A DNA stretch of 64,000 nucleotides from Xanthobacteraceae bacterium (GCA_029239875.1 JARBUD010000018.1:18675-82674); one strand, 5' to 3'; counted from the first letter of the stretch, positions 1 to 9,655 are shown. Notes: generated by a model not told the origin, from the sequence alone. Numbers and translations are program-made.

Positions 1-174
1 GGGCTGCGCCGGCGTGCTCGCCGCGGGAGCCGCGGCCGGTGCCGGCGTCTGGGCGAGAGCCGGCAGCGCGGCAAGACTTGCAGCGCCGAGCAGGGCGGCC
101 GTCAGGCCGGCGCGCAGCAGGCCGGCGGGGCGGGAAGATGCCTGGAGCACGGCATGCGGGCGATGACGGGTCAT
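1..174 (-). CDS. N-terminus of a secreted protein, cut by the window edge (possible PpiC-type peptidyl-prolyl isomerase)
   Basis: Only the first 58 codons are present. The ATG at 174 follows a GAGGAACG Shine-Dalgarno stretch. The product starts with a basic segment (MTRHRPHAVLQ), then an Ala/Leu-rich hydrophobic core and an A-L-A cleavage site at about residues 39-41, followed by a Pro/Ala-rich linker. This is a standard Sec signal peptide, so the product is periplasmic. The gene is divergent from secA. In many Rhizobiales genomes a parvulin-type foldase gene sits at this place, which is the only reason for suggesting PpiC. No catalytic domain is visible here, so the function is inferred from synteny alone. 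Confidence 0.6.
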   Translation of the reverse strand, partial: MTRHRPHAVLQASSRPAGLLRAGLTAALLGAASLAALPALAQTPAPAAAPAASTPAQP

Positions 175-353
175 TGGGACGTTCCTCAGGATTGCGGTTG
201 TCCGCGGTTGGGCCGCGAAAGCTGGCCCAGTCGGGTCCATGTTGCAAGCGGGTAGAATGGACGGCGGAACTTATTTGGCGCCGCGGCGCCGGGTTGACGG
301 CAGGCCGGCCTCGGGCCTCCCTACGGGAAGGGAAACTGTCGTCCGGCCCGCGA

Positions 354-382
354 TTGACAACCCCCAAACCCGTTCATAAGTG
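354..382 (+). promoter_or_regulatory. Candidate sigma-70-type promoter for secA
   Basis: In the 440-base divergent gap (175-614), TTGACA at 354-359 is followed 16-17 bases later by an ATAAGT/TAAGTG stretch. This is the best promoter-like match reading toward secA and would leave a leader of roughly 225 nt. The rest of the gap is GC-rich and I see no other gene in it. The -10 element is only a partial match. Confidence 0.35.
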
Positions 383-614
383 TGGCAGGCGGTGCGGGGC
401 CTCCCGCGCGCTCGCATTTATGTGACGCAAGAACCCGCAAGCCGTTCGCGGTGGCCTGGCGTGCAAGACCCATTTCGGCCGCAAATGGCGTCTCGTTGAG
501 CCCTGGCCCCGCGGAGGAGCCCCGGCGTTCGCGCCGGCAGCTTGCACTAAGGACGCGGCGGCCCGTCACCGCCCGTCTGACACCTGATCCTGGCGGACAC
601 GGATTGGAAGTCTC

Positions 615-3410
615 ATGTTCGGCGCTCTCGCGCGAAAGCTGTTCGGATCGGCCAATGACCGCCGCGTGCGCGGCTACCAGCCCAAGGTGGCGGCCATCAA
701 TGCGCTCGAACCGGAGGTCAGGGCGCTCTCCGACGAGGAGCTGCGCGCCCGCACGGCGACCTTCCGCGAGCAATATGCCAACGGCACCAGCCTCGACGAC
801 CTCCTGGTCCCCGCCTTCGCCACGGTGCGCGAGGCCGCAAGGCGCGCGCTCGGCCAGCGCCATTTCGACGTCCAGCTGATCGGCGGCATGGTGCTGCACG
901 AGCGCGGCATCGCCGAGATGCGCACCGGTGAAGGCAAGACGCTGGTGGCCACTGCCCCGGTCTATCTCAACGCCATCACCGGCAAGGGCGTGCACGTCGT
1001 CACCGTCAACGACTACCTCGCCAAGCGCGACGCCGAATGGATGGGCCGGGTCTACCGCTTCCTCGGTCTCACCGTCGGCGTCATCCATCACGGGCTCGAC
1101 GACAATGAGCGCCGCGAGGCCTATGCCTGCGACGTCACCTACGCGACCAACAACGAGCTCGGCTTCGACTATCTGCGCGACAACATGAAGTACGAGCTGA
1201 ACCAGATGGTCCAGCGCCCGCACTACTTCGCCGTGGTCGACGAGGTCGATTCGATCCTGGTCGACGAGGCGCGCACGCCGCTGATCATCTCCGGCCCGCT
1301 CGACGACCGCTCGGACTTCTACAACACCATCGACACCTACATCCCCAAGCTCGACAAGAGCGACTACGAGGTCGACGAGAAGCAGCGCTCCGTCGCCATG
1401 ACCGAAGCCGGCATGGAGAAGATCGAGACCCTGCTGCGCGACGCCGGCCTGCTGAAGGGCGACAGCCTCTACGACATCGAGAACGTCTCGGTCGTCCACC
1501 ACGTCAACCAGGCCCTGCGCGCCCACACGCTGTTCCAGCGCGACAAGGACTACATCGTGCGCAACGGCGAGGTCGTCATCATCGACGAGTTCACCGGCCG
1601 CATGATGCCGGGCCGCCGCTATTCGGAAGGCCTGCACCAGGCACTCGAGGCCAAGGAGCGCGTGCAGGTCCAGCCGGAAAACCAGACGCTCGCCTCCATC
1701 ACCTTCCAGAACTACTTCCGCATGTACGAGAAGCTGGCCGGCATGACCGGCACGGCGAACACCGAGGCGGCTGAGTTCGGGGACATCTACAACCTCGAAG
1801 TGGTGGAGATCCCGACCAACCTGCCCGTCCAGCGCGTCGACGACGACGACGAGGTCTACCGCACGGCCGGCGAGAAGTACGACGCCATCATCACGCTGAT
1901 CGAGGACTGCAAGACGCGCGGCCAGCCGGTCCTCGTCGGCACCACCTCGATCGAGAAGTCCGAGCTGCTCGCCGAGCTCCTGAAGAAGCGCGGCTTCAAG
2001 CAGAAGGACTTCTCCGACGCCGACGCCTTCCGCAGCCTCTATGACGGCGACCAGGGCAAGGCCTCCGAGAAGGTGTTCGCGGTGCTCAACGCCCGCCACC
2101 ACGAGCAGGAATCCTACATCGTCGCGCAGGCCGGCGTGCCCGGCGCCATCACCATCGCCACCAACATGGCCGGCCGCGGCACCGACATCCAGCTCGGCGG
2201 CAATGCCGACATGCGCATCGCCCACGAGATCGCCGACATGCCCGAGGGCGAGCAGCGCGCGGGCGCCGAGCAGCGCATCCGCGACGAGGTGGTGGCGCTC
2301 AAGGCCAAGGCGCTCGCCGCCGGCGGCCTCTACGTCATCGGCACCGAGCGCCACGAGAGCCGGCGCATCGACAACCAGCTGCGCGGCCGCTCCGGCCGCC
2401 AGGGCGACCCCGGCCATTCGCACTTCTTCCTGTCGCTGGAAGACGACCTGATGCGCATCTTCGGGTCGGACCGGCTGGACGGCATGCTGCAGAAGCTCGG
2501 CCTCAAGGAGGGCGAGGCCATCGTCCACCCCTGGATCAACCGGGCGCTGGAGAAGGCGCAGCAGAAGGTCGAGGCGCGCAACTACGACATCCGCAAGAAC
2601 CTGCTGAAATACGACGACGTGATGAACGACCAGCGCAAGGTGGTGTTCGAGCAGCGCGTCGAGCTGATGCAGGACGAGGACGTCGCCGACACCGTGGTCG
2701 AGATGCGCCACGGCGTCATCGAGGACATCGTCGTCAAGCATGTGCCGCCGAACGCCTATCCCGAGCAGTGGGACACGGACGGGCTTTCCGAGGAGCTCAC
2801 CCGCGTCCTCGGCCTCGAATTGCCGGTCAAGGAATGGGCGGCCGAGGAAGGCATCGCCGACGAGGAGATGCGCGAGCGCGTGCAGAGCCGCGCCGACGAG
2901 GCCATGGCGTCCAAGGTCGCCAAGTACGGCCCCGACGTCATGCGCTATGTCGAGAAGTCGATCCTGCTGCAGACGCTCGACCATCTCTGGCGCGAGCACC
3001 TGGTCACGCTCGACCATCTGCGCCAGGTCATCGGCCTGCGCGGCTATGCCCAGCGCGATCCGCTGAACGAGTACAAGTCCGAGGCCTTCCAGCTGTTCGA
3101 GGCCATGCTCTCCAACCTGCGCGAGGCGGTGACCGCCCAGCTCATGCGCGTCGAGGTGGTCACCACGCCGCCGCCCGAGCCGCTGCCGGTCATGCAGGCG
3201 CACCATCTCGACGCCGGCACCGGCGACGACGAGTTCGCGCTCGCCGATGCCGAGATGAGCGCCGAGGCGACGCTGGCGCCCGCCGCCGACGCCGGCTCCC
3301 CGCGCCGCGATCCCGACGACCCGTCGACCTGGGGCCGGGTCGGGCGCAACGAGGCCTGTCCCTGCGGCTCCGGCCTCAAATACAAGCACTGCCACGGCAA
3401 GTTCGTATGA
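615..3410 (+). CDS. secA: Preprotein translocase ATPase SecA
   Basis: SecA is the cytoplasmic ATPase motor that pushes unfolded preproteins through SecYEG. The 931-residue product has the usual alphaproteobacterial length. It opens with [12 protein letters not shown] and carries the Walker A motif MRTGEGKT (residues 102-109), the DEVD Walker B box (209-212) followed by the [13 protein letters not shown] segment, and the second RecA-like domain with the NMAGRGTDI and [10 protein letters not shown] motifs. The C-terminus is the SecB- and zinc-binding tail with C915, C917, C926 and H927 (pattern CxCGSGxxxxxCHG). The start is the first ATG giving the family N-terminus. The stop overlaps the next start as ATGA. 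Confidence 0.99.
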   Translation: MFGALARKLFGSANDRRVRGYQPKVAAINALEPEVRALSDEELRARTATFREQYANGTSLDDLLVPAFATVREAARRALGQRHFDVQLIGGMVLHERGIAEMRTGEGKTLVATAPVYLNAITGKGVHVVTVNDYLAKRDAEWMGRVYRFLGLTVGVIHHGLDDNERREAYACDVTYATNNELGFDYLRDNMKYELNQMVQRPHYFAVVDEVDSILVDEARTPLIISGPLDDRSDFYNTIDTYIPKLDKSDYEVDEKQRSVAMTEAGMEKIETLLRDAGLLKGDSLYDIENVSVVHHVNQALRAHTLFQRDKDYIVRNGEVVIIDEFTGRMMPGRRYSEGLHQALEAKERVQVQPENQTLASITFQNYFRMYEKLAGMTGTANTEAAEFGDIYNLEVVEIPTNLPVQRVDDDDEVYRTAGEKYDAIITLIEDCKTRGQPVLVGTTSIEKSELLAELLKKRGFKQKDFSDADAFRSLYDGDQGKASEKVFAVLNARHHEQESYIVAQAGVPGAITIATNMAGRGTDIQLGGNADMRIAHEIADMPEGEQRAGAEQRIRDEVVALKAKALAAGGLYVIGTERHESRRIDNQLRGRSGRQGDPGHSHFFLSLEDDLMRIFGSDRLDGMLQKLGLKEGEAIVHPWINRALEKAQQKVEARNYDIRKNLLKYDDVMNDQRKVVFEQRVELMQDEDVADTVVEMRHGVIEDIVVKHVPPNAYPEQWDTDGLSEELTRVLGLELPVKEWAAEEGIADEEMRERVQSRADEAMASKVAKYGPDVMRYVEKSILLQTLDHLWREHLVTLDHLRQVIGLRGYAQRDPLNEYKSEAFQLFEAMLSNLREAVTAQLMRVEVVTTPPPEPLPVMQAHHLDAGTGDDEFALADAEMSAEATLAPAADAGSPRRDPDDPSTWGRVGRNEACPCGSGLKYKHCHGKFV

Positions 3411-3799
3411 ACGAGGCGGCGCCGGCGGCTGACGACCTCGCCGGCGTCGAGACGGCCGAGCGCCGCCTGCGCGACGCCGCGCTGCACGGCGACGTGGCAG
3501 CGCTCGACGAGTTGCTCGCCGACGACCTGATCTTCGTCGACCAGACCGGCCAGTTCCTCTCCAAGGAAGACGACCTCGCCATGCACCGCACCGGCGCGCT
3601 CAAGCTCGGCGCCCTGCGGTTCTCCGACTACCGGCTACGCCTCCTGGCGCCCGGCGTGGTGCTGGTGGTGCTGCGCGCCGACGCGTCCGGCCGCGCCGCC
3701 GGCGAGCCCTTCGACGCCGCGCTGCGCTTCTCCCGCGTCTGGCGGCGCGAATCCGGCCGCTGGCGCGTCGCCAGCGCCCATTCGACCTTCATCGCCTAA
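3407..3799 (+). CDS. NTF2-like/DUF4440 (SnoaL-fold) small protein
   Basis: This 130-aa protein begins at the ATG inside the secA stop region (ATGA overlap), so its translation is probably coupled to SecA. The pattern is that of DUF4440/nuclear-transport-factor-2-like proteins: an N-terminal helix with [12 protein letters not shown], the D-E-L-L-A-D-D segment leading into [13 protein letters not shown], and a C-terminal strand ending [18 protein letters not shown]. Such proteins form a cone-shaped alpha+beta barrel that binds small ligands or acts as a minor isomerase, but the substrate cannot be read from sequence. There is no signal peptide, so it is cytoplasmic. Its tight attachment to secA is unusual; a role in secretion is not demonstrated. 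Confidence 0.85.
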   Translation: MNEAAPAADDLAGVETAERRLRDAALHGDVAALDELLADDLIFVDQTGQFLSKEDDLAMHRTGALKLGALRFSDYRLRLLAPGVVLVVLRADASGRAAGEPFDAALRFSRVWRRESGRWRVASAHSTFIA

Positions 3800-3812
3800 G
3801 AGAATCGAAGTC

Positions 3813-3853
3813 GTCATCCCGGCCGCAGCCCGAAGGGCGGAGAGCCGGGATCG
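3813..3853. repeat. Dispersed palindromic repeat, family A (GTCATCCCGGC type)
   Basis: Imperfect inverted repeat with GTCATCCCGGC at the left end and GCCGGGATCG at the right end. The same ends recur at 15933-15968, in a close variant at 15986-16020, and as a near-perfect palindrome at 26834-26869. It lies between the convergent ends of the NTF2-like gene and the transpeptidase gene. Confidence 0.75.
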
Positions 3854-3883
3854 CCCCCATCCCTCCCCTTCCCCGCACGCCCC

Positions 3884-3988
3884 CATCCTGAGGTGCCGCC
3901 GCAGGCGGCCTCGAAGGATGGTCAGCTCAGCGCACCCAGACGAGCATCCTTCGAGGCCCAGCGAAATGCCGGGCACCTCAGGATGAGG
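3884..3988. repeat. Pair of dispersed repeats, family B (CATCCTGAGGTGC / GCCTCGAAGGATG)
   Basis: Two copies face each other. The first (3884-3920) runs CATCCTGAGGTGC to GCCTCGAAGGATG. The second (3945-3988) starts CATCCTTCGAGGC and ends CACCTCAGGATGAGG, the reverse complement of the first. Further copies are at 16095-16134, 16161-16205 and 23410-23516. All are in intergenic gaps, typical of rhizobial RPE/palindromic repeats. Confidence 0.8.
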
Positions 3989-4022
3989 TCGATCGTGTGG
4001 GAAATCGGGCGCGTGAAGGCGC

Positions 4023-5741
4023 CTACTGCACCGAGGAGGAGAAGCCGCCGGGCGCCAGGATCGAGGCGCCGGGCAGCGCGCCGGGAGTGCCGAAGAGCGG
4101 CTGCTGCGAGGAGGCCACCGAGGGGCGCAGCACCGGCGCCTCGCCGGAATCGGCGGCGGAGGCCGCGGCGGGCGTCGCCTGCGGCGCCGCGACGGTGCTG
4201 GTGGTCGCGCCATAGCCGGGATGGGTCGGCCGCGGCACCACCTGCGGCGCGCTGGCGGAGGTCGCGGCCGCCGGACGCGGCGCGGCGGAGCTCTGCCCCT
4301 GCGGTGCCGGCTTCGCCGGGGTGGCCGGGCGGGTAGACGTGGTCTGCGGTCGCGCCGTCGGCCGCTCGGGCGGCAGCGGCACATCAGACGGCGTACCGGT
4401 GCTGGCGGTCGCCGCCGGCACGTTCGGGGGCGGCGAGCCGCCGCCGAACCAGCTCTTCAGCCCGGCGAAGAAGCCGCCGCCGGCATCGAGCGCGGCGACC
4501 TGGGTGCCGGCCGGAGTGCTCTGCACGCTCGGCGCCGGGGCCGGTGCGAAGGCGCCGAACAGGCTCGGCGCCTGCGGCGCCGCCGCCACCTGCGTGCGCA
4601 GGCCACCCGGCGCGTCGGTCGGGCGCGGCGCCGGCAGCGGCACGTTGGCGGCCTGCTCGACCATGTCGGCCTTGGCCAGCGCGATGCTCTCGGCCGGGGC
4701 CGGCGCGTTGGTCTCGACGCCCCACTCGCTGCCCGGCGGCTTCACGATCGCCGGCAGCGAGCCCGGCGCGTTCAGCTCCGGATTCTCCAGCTTGGCGAGG
4801 AAGACCTTGTGCATGCCGCCGTCCTTGCCGGTCTTCACCGGGGCGGTCGGCTGCAGCGTGCCGGCGCTGGCGATGCGAGAATTGACGGCCTGCTGGCGGG
4901 CGGCGAGCGCCTGCTGCAGCCCCTCCGGCTGGGTGTATTGCGGGCACGGCGCCGACGCGTCGAAGCGCGCGCTCGGATCCACGGGCGTGGCGTTGAACAC
5001 GTAGCGCTTGGCGCAGAAATCGACCTTCGGCGGCGCCTTGGTGACCTCGAACGTGTCGCTGCCTTCCTTGATCATCTTCCAGAAGGCGAGGTTCGGGTTG
5101 TTGCGGTGGCGCACCATGTTGTCCGCGGTCATGCGGAACGGATAGGCCTGCACCTGGAAGGAGCGCTGGCCGCCCATGAAGCTCTCGCGGCCGAGCGCGA
5201 ACACTTCCTGCACCTGCTCGTCGGTCATGGCGTAGCAGCCGCGCGAGGTGCAGTCGCCATGCACCATCAGGTTGGCGCCGGTGCGGCCGAGCGAGCGGTC
5301 GAAGGCGTTGGGATAGCCGAGATCGAAGGACAGGTAGTACTGGGAGTTCGGGTTCATCTGCCCGGGCGTGACGGTGTAGAAGCCCTCCGGCGCCTGCCGG
5401 TCGCCTTCCTTCACCTTCGGCCCGAGCTCGCCGGACCAGCGGCAGATCGGATAGGTCTTCAAGAGCGCATAGTCGCCGCTGGTGGTCTGCTTCCAGACTT
5501 CCAGCTCCGATTCTTCCTTGAAGATGCGCACGACGATCGGGCTGGTGCGCGACATGCCCTTCTCGCCGATCAGCGCCACGGTCTGCGGCGACAGCGACTT
5601 GGTGCCCTTGGCCGACATGGGCGAGGGACCGTCGTCGCCGGTGCAGCCGGCGAGCGCCAGCGCGGCGGCGCCGGCGAGCAGCGCGGCGCGCCAGCGCGCA
5701 GGCCCCTTGTGCAGGAGGCGCGAAAAGCTTGGAACCCTCAC
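4023..5741 (-). CDS. YafK-family L,D-transpeptidase lipoprotein with a long Pro/Ala-rich tail
   Basis: The protein is a predicted outer-membrane or periplasmic lipoprotein acting on peptidoglycan. I use the GTG at 5741 because GGGGAGTC precedes it and it gives a normal lipoprotein signal (lipobox LAGC, C33). An upstream ATG at 5798 in the same frame would give a 591-aa form with an over-long leader. The YkuD/YafK catalytic domain covers about residues 65-290 and contains HGDCTSRGCYAMTD (H161, catalytic C169). Residues from about 300 to the end are low-complexity Pro/Ala/Thr-rich sequence. In E. coli the YafK homologue (LdtF/DpaA) releases Lpp from peptidoglycan. Whether this protein cuts or forms links is unknown. 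Confidence 0.9.
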   Translation of the reverse strand: MRVPSFSRLLHKGPARWRAALLAGAAALALAGCTGDDGPSPMSAKGTKSLSPQTVALIGEKGMSRTSPIVVRIFKEESELEVWKQTTSGDYALLKTYPICRWSGELGPKVKEGDRQAPEGFYTVTPGQMNPNSQYYLSFDLGYPNAFDRSLGRTGANLMVHGDCTSRGCYAMTDEQVQEVFALGRESFMGGQRSFQVQAYPFRMTADNMVRHRNNPNLAFWKMIKEGSDTFEVTKAPPKVDFCAKRYVFNATPVDPSARFDASAPCPQYTQPEGLQQALAARQQAVNSRIASAGTLQPTAPVKTGKDGGMHKVFLAKLENPELNAPGSLPAIVKPPGSEWGVETNAPAPAESIALAKADMVEQAANVPLPAPRPTDAPGGLRTQVAAAPQAPSLFGAFAPAPAPSVQSTPAGTQVAALDAGGGFFAGLKSWFGGGSPPPNVPAATASTGTPSDVPLPPERPTARPQTTSTRPATPAKPAPQGQSSAAPRPAAATSASAPQVVPRPTHPGYGATTSTVAAPQATPAAASAADSGEAPVLRPSVASSQQPLFGTPGALPGASILAPGGFSSSVQ

Positions 5742-5898
5742 CCCAAGACTCCCCACTGAAGCTCCCCGACAGGCCCGCCCCACGCGGGCATGCTGCAAAG
5801 CGTTATACGCGTGCGGGCATCATCGCAATCCCGCCTCGGATTACCGGCACGTCCCAGCGCCCGCGCGCAGCGGCGAAGGCGGTCGTCGCGGCCGGGAC

Positions 5899-6852
5899 TT
5901 AGAGGTTCCGGCCGATGGAAAGGAACTTCTCCCGGCGCGCCTTGCGCAGTGCAGCCGAATCGAGCCCCTCCAGCTCGCCCAGCGCCGCCTCGATGGCGTC
6001 GCCGGCGGCGGTGATCGCCGCCTGCGGGTCGCGGTGCGCGCCCCCGGTCGGCTCGGCGATGACGGTGTCGATGACGTTGAAGCGGAGCAGGTCCTGGGCG
6101 GTGATCTTCATGTTCACCGCGGCTTCCTGCGCCTTGGCGGTGTCGCGCCACAGGATCGAGGCCGCGCCCTCCGGCGAGATGACGCTGTAGATGGAATGTT
6201 CCAGCATGAGCACCCGGTTCGCCGTCGCGATGGCGATCGCGCCACCCGATCCACCTTCGCCGATGATAACGGCGACATTGGGGACGCCGAGCGAGAGGCA
6301 GGCATCGGTGGAGCGGGCGATCGCCTCGGCCTGGCCGCGCTCCTCGGCGTCGAGGCCGGGGAAGGCGCCGGCGGTGTCGACCAGCGAGATCACCGGCAGC
6401 GAGAAGCGGTCGGCCAGCTCCATCAGCCGCGCCGCCTTGCGGTAGCCCTCGGGCCGCGCCATGCCGAAATTGTGCTTGATGCGGGTCTCGGTGGTCGAGC
6501 CCTTCTCCTGCCCGATGATGCAGACCGGCCGGCCGCGGAAGCGCGCAAAGCCGCCGAGGATGGCGTGGTCGTCGCCGAACTTGCGGTCGCCGGCGAGCGG
6601 GTCGAACTCCTCGAACAGCCCGTTGGCATAGTCGGTGAAGTGCGGGCGCAGCGGGTGGCGCGCAACTTGAGTCTTCTGCCAGGGCGAGAGGTTGGCATAG
6701 AGCTGGACGAGGGCGTCCTTGGCCTTGCCTTCCAGGCGGACGATGTCATCGCCGATGGAGACGGCGTCGCCCTGCGCCGCCATGGCGCGCAATTCTTCCA
6801 GCTTGGCCTCGAGTTCGGCCACGGGCTTTTCAAAATCGAGGTAGCTGCGCAT
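5899..6852 (-). CDS. accA: Acetyl-CoA carboxylase carboxyltransferase subunit alpha
   Basis: AccA pairs with AccD to move the carboxyl group from carboxybiotin to acetyl-CoA, giving malonyl-CoA for fatty-acid synthesis. The 317-aa product has the family length. It starts [15 protein letters not shown], the usual alphaproteobacterial N-terminus; an in-frame ATG at 6876 would add eight atypical residues. The crotonase-like core is clear, with [27 protein letters not shown] and [11 protein letters not shown], and an [13 protein letters not shown] segment typical of AccA. It stands alone, divergent from the VOC gene, as is common when accA is near xerD and aroK in Rhizobiales. Confidence 0.98.
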   Translation of the reverse strand: MRSYLDFEKPVAELEAKLEELRAMAAQGDAVSIGDDIVRLEGKAKDALVQLYANLSPWQKTQVARHPLRPHFTDYANGLFEEFDPLAGDRKFGDDHAILGGFARFRGRPVCIIGQEKGSTTETRIKHNFGMARPEGYRKAARLMELADRFSLPVISLVDTAGAFPGLDAEERGQAEAIARSTDACLSLGVPNVAVIIGEGGSGGAIAIATANRVLMLEHSIYSVISPEGAASILWRDTAKAQEAAVNMKITAQDLLRFNVIDTVIAEPTGGAHRDPQAAITAAGDAIEAALGELEGLDSAALRKARREKFLSIGRNL

Positions 6853-7060
6853 TGGAGGACGGCAAACCCGGCTCATGAGGAGGGCCGCCTCGGGCGGGCG
6901 GCCAGTAAAAAGTCGCGCGGAAGCTGCCCCGAGAGGGTGGCGGCGTCAAGGCAAGCCGTGCGCGGGCAATGTCGCAGCACGAATTTCAGCCCCGGCTGCG
7001 GCCCGGCTTTGCCGCTATGCTGGATCGCAGGCTTGTCCGCCGATCCGGGAACCCGCCGCC

Positions 7061-7699
7061 ATGCTCAAGCTCGACCACCTCACCGTCATAGCCCCGACCC
7101 TTACCGAGGGCGTTTCCCATGTGCGCGACTGCCTGGGCTTCGACGTGCCGTTCGGCACACGCCACCTCTACATGGGCACGCATAATCACCGGCTTCAGCT
7201 CGGAAACTCGGTATACCTCGAAATCGTCGCGCTCGATCCCGAGGGCATCGATCCCGGCCGCCCACGCTGGTTCGGCCTCGGCGATGCCGCACGGGTGCGC
7301 GCCGATTGGCAGGAAGGCCGCCGCCTGCGCGGCTGGGTCGCCGGTACCGAGGCGATGGACCACGCGCTTTCCACACATGCCGCGATGTTCGGCGAGAAAG
7401 TCGAGCTGCCACCGGAAAACCCGAGCTTCAGCTTCAGCATCCCGAAGGATGGCTCCTTGCCGCTGGACGGCGCGGCGCCCTCGCTCATCGATCATCGCGG
7501 CAATGCCAGCTACATCGCTACGCTTCCCGATCTCGGCGCGCGGCTCGTGTCCTTCACGCTGGAGTACCCGGACCCGGCCTTCATCGAGGCGCTGTTCCGC
7601 GCGCTCGGCATCGACCGCCCGCCGACGGTGATCGAGGGACCGAAGCCGCGCTACCGGGCGCTTATCGAGACCCCGGCCGGGATGAGGGAGCTGACCTGA
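7061..7699 (+). CDS. VOC-family (glyoxalase-like) protein
   Basis: This 212-aa protein begins MLKLDHLTVIAPTL, the usual first beta strand of vicinal-oxygen-chelate proteins, with a candidate metal-ligand His at position 6. A second module begins near residue 115 with TEAMDHAL. The form is that of the Glyoxalase_3-type single-chain proteins (two beta-alpha-beta-beta-beta halves). The substrate is unknown. It is cytoplasmic and sits between divergent accA and convergent xerD, with 18 bases before the xerD stop. The arrangement accA-VOC-xerD-aroK-aroB is familiar from Rhizobiales, but I know of no shared pathway. Confidence 0.85.
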   Translation: MLKLDHLTVIAPTLTEGVSHVRDCLGFDVPFGTRHLYMGTHNHRLQLGNSVYLEIVALDPEGIDPGRPRWFGLGDAARVRADWQEGRRLRGWVAGTEAMDHALSTHAAMFGEKVELPPENPSFSFSIPKDGSLPLDGAAPSLIDHRGNASYIATLPDLGARLVSFTLEYPDPAFIEALFRALGIDRPPTVIEGPKPRYRALIETPAGMRELT

Positions 7700-7717
7700 C
7701 CCCGGAGGCCGGGACGC

Positions 7718-8734
7718 TCAGCTCCCGGCCGGATCGTCCGCCGCATCACCTAGCGGATGCAGGTCGCGCACGAGGCTCTTCAGCCGCTCGTCGAGCACAT
7801 GGGTGTAGATCTGCGTGGTCGAGATGTCGCTGTGGCCGAGCAGCGTCTGCACGATGCGCAGATCCGCCCCATGCGCCAGCAGATGGCTGGCGAAGGCGTG
7901 CCGCAGCACATGCGGCGAGAGCTTGCCGGGATCCAGCCCGGCGGCGAGCGCGAGGTCCTTCAGGTCCAGCGCCACCTGCTGGCGGGTGATGTGGCCGCTT
8001 GCCGCAGCGGAAGGAAAGAGCCAGCGACCCGCCTCCACCCCGGCCTTCGCCGGCTTCGCCGCCGCGGCCTGCTCCAGCGCGGCGCGATACGCGCGCATGG
8101 CGCTTTTCGCCGCCTCGCCGAGCGGGATGAGCCGTTCCTTGTTGCCCTTGCCGCGCACGATGATGGCATCGCCCTTGGCGTTCGCCGCCGAGGCCGGCAG
8201 CGCCGCCAGCTCGGAGACGCGCAGGCCGGTGGCGTAGAGCAGCTCGACGAAGCAGGCCACGCGGGCCCGCCGCGCCGCCTCGCCCGCCCTTACCGCCGCA
8301 TCGCCGGCCCGGTCCGGCAGGGCGCCGGCGGCCGGCGCGGCGCAGGGCGCGGCCGCACGGGCATGCGCCGTCTCGATCAGCTTGGTCACCTCGTCGAGGG
8401 TCAGCACCTTCGGCAGCGGCCGGCTGCGGCGCGGGCCTTCCAGCACGGCGGCGGGATCGTCGGCGCGGTAGGTCTCGACATAGAGGAAGCGGTGGAACTG
8501 GCGCACCGCCGAGAGCTTGCGCGCCACGCTGGCGCCGGCGAGCCCCCTCCCCGACAGCTCGGCCAGATAGGCGCGGATATGCTCGGTCCCCGCCTCCAGC
8601 GGCCCGACGCCCTCACCGACGAGGAAGGCCTCGTAATCGTCAAGGTCGCGGCCATAGGCGGCGAGCGTGTTGGCGCTGGCGCCGCGCTCGGCGGCCATCA
8701 TGTCGAGGAAGAGCCGGGTCTCGCGCCCGCTCAT
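7718..8734 (-). CDS. xerD: Site-specific tyrosine recombinase XerD
   Basis: With XerC, XerD resolves chromosome dimers at dif near the septum. The 338-aa product has an N-terminal SAM-like core-binding domain (about 1-90) and a catalytic domain with R172 (in YATGLRVSEL), K196 (RGKGNKE), H275 and R278 (HVLRH), H301 (LLGHSDIS) and nucleophile Y310 (TTQIYTHV). Residues 125-158 form an Ala-rich insertion between the linker and the first catalytic helix, making it about 30 residues longer than most XerD proteins. The start ATG overlaps the stop of the 47-aa membrane protein gene upstream (ATGA). Confidence 0.96.
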   Translation of the reverse strand: MSGRETRLFLDMMAAERGASANTLAAYGRDLDDYEAFLVGEGVGPLEAGTEHIRAYLAELSGRGLAGASVARKLSAVRQFHRFLYVETYRADDPAAVLEGPRRSRPLPKVLTLDEVTKLIETAHARAAAPCAAPAAGALPDRAGDAAVRAGEAARRARVACFVELLYATGLRVSELAALPASAANAKGDAIIVRGKGNKERLIPLGEAAKSAMRAYRAALEQAAAAKPAKAGVEAGRWLFPSAAASGHITRQQVALDLKDLALAAGLDPGKLSPHVLRHAFASHLLAHGADLRIVQTLLGHSDISTTQIYTHVLDERLKSLVRDLHPLGDAADDPAGS

Positions 8735-8874
8735 TTGGCGAAGCGGTCGGCGGGCACGTTCACGCTCATCTCGCGCGTGTGCGGCTCCACCAGATTGGCG
8801 AAGGCCCAGAGCGTGCCGTAGACGATGCCTCCGATCAGGCCGAGGACGACGAGGAGGCGGATGAGGCTCGGCAT
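8731..8874 (-). CDS. Small (47 aa) single-span membrane protein coupled to xerD
   Basis: MPSLIRLLVVLGLIGGIVYG opens the product, giving one transmembrane helix at about residues 5-25. It is followed by a short soluble tail with the segment EPHTREMSVNVPADRFAK. The gene ends inside the xerD start (ATGA overlap), so the two are probably translated together. I recognise this as the short conserved hypothetical gene that often sits between aroK and xerD in Rhizobiales, usually labelled hypothetical. No function is known. The conserved-looking hydrophilic tail argues that it is a real protein rather than a leader of xerD. Confidence 0.75.
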   Translation of the reverse strand: MPSLIRLLVVLGLIGGIVYGTLWAFANLVEPHTREMSVNVPADRFAK

Positions 8875-9049
8875 GGAAGGACGTGGCCCTGCGATTCGAA
8901 ACGGTCCCGGCAGCCCGATCCTAAGGCCTTCGGCCGGGCGGACGGAAGCGACCCGGTTCCATCCTGGACGCCTCCGTCTGAAGGCCGCGTTACATTGCAT
9001 CCCCGCACGGCGGATGATAGTCCGCCATTCGCATGAGCGGGCACGGGCA

Positions 9050-9655
9050 ATGACGGCGAGCATCGACCAGGACGCCAGGGCGGCGGCGCTGCACGAGCGG
9101 CTCGGCACGCGCTCCATCGTGCTGGTCGGCATGATGGGCGCCGGCAAGTCCTCGGTCGGCAAGCGCCTCGCCCGCCGCCTCAACCTCTCTTTCGCCGACG
9201 CCGACACCGAGATCGAGCAGGCGGCGGGGATGGCGATCCCGGAGATCTTCGCCCATCACGGCGAGCCCGCCTTCCGCGACGGCGAGAAGAAGGTCATCGC
9301 CCGCCTGCTGGAGCACGGCCCGATGGTGCTCGCCACCGGCGGCGGCGCCTTCATGAACGCCGACACCCGTGCCGCCATCGCCAACCACGGCATCGCCGTC
9401 TGGCTCAAGGCCGAGCTCGACGTGCTGCTGCGCCGCGTGCGCCGGCGCGACGACCGCCCGCTCCTGAAGACGGAGAACCCGGAGGCCACGCTGGCGCGGC
9501 TGATCGAGCAGCGCTATCCGGTCTACGCGCAGGCGGACGTCACGGTGGTGTCGCACGACGTGCCGCAGGAGGTCATGGTCGACGAGGTGATCGACGCGCT
9601 GATGCGCCACCTCGGCGCCGATGCAGGATCCGCGCGATCGGGAGACGAGACGTGA
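9050..9655 (+). CDS. aroK: Shikimate kinase
   Basis: AroK phosphorylates shikimate at the 3-hydroxyl with ATP in the pathway to chorismate. The 201-aa product has the P-loop GMMGAGKS at residues 27-34, the DADTEIE segment with the shikimate-binding Asp, the GGGAF motif and the lid region RRVRRRDDRPLL. Some 20 residues precede the P-loop strand, slightly more than in E. coli AroK but usual for alphaproteobacteria. The stop overlaps the GTG start of aroB (GTGA), so the two enzymes are coupled. It is divergent from the 47-aa membrane protein and xerD. Confidence 0.97.
   Translation: MTASIDQDARAAALHERLGTRSIVLVGMMGAGKSSVGKRLARRLNLSFADADTEIEQAAGMAIPEIFAHHGEPAFRDGEKKVIARLLEHGPMVLATGGGAFMNADTRAAIANHGIAVWLKAELDVLLRRVRRRDDRPLLKTENPEATLARLIEQRYPVYAQADVTVVSHDVPQEVMVDEVIDALMRHLGADAGSARSGDET

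Noticed and set aside
321..3395. A 1,024-codon open frame antisense to secA
   Set aside because: Its product is a low-complexity Val/Leu/Gly/Arg/Asp mix. It is a by-product of GC-rich codon use in the secA frame and has no domain.
3884..3988. A possible CRISPR array
   Set aside because: The repeats are palindromic and appear as facing pairs with no regular spacers. The same elements are dispersed in other gaps.
7718..8734. A phage or integron integrase
   Set aside because: Length, catalytic residues and the aroK neighbourhood match chromosomal XerD. No att-like repeats or phage genes flank it.
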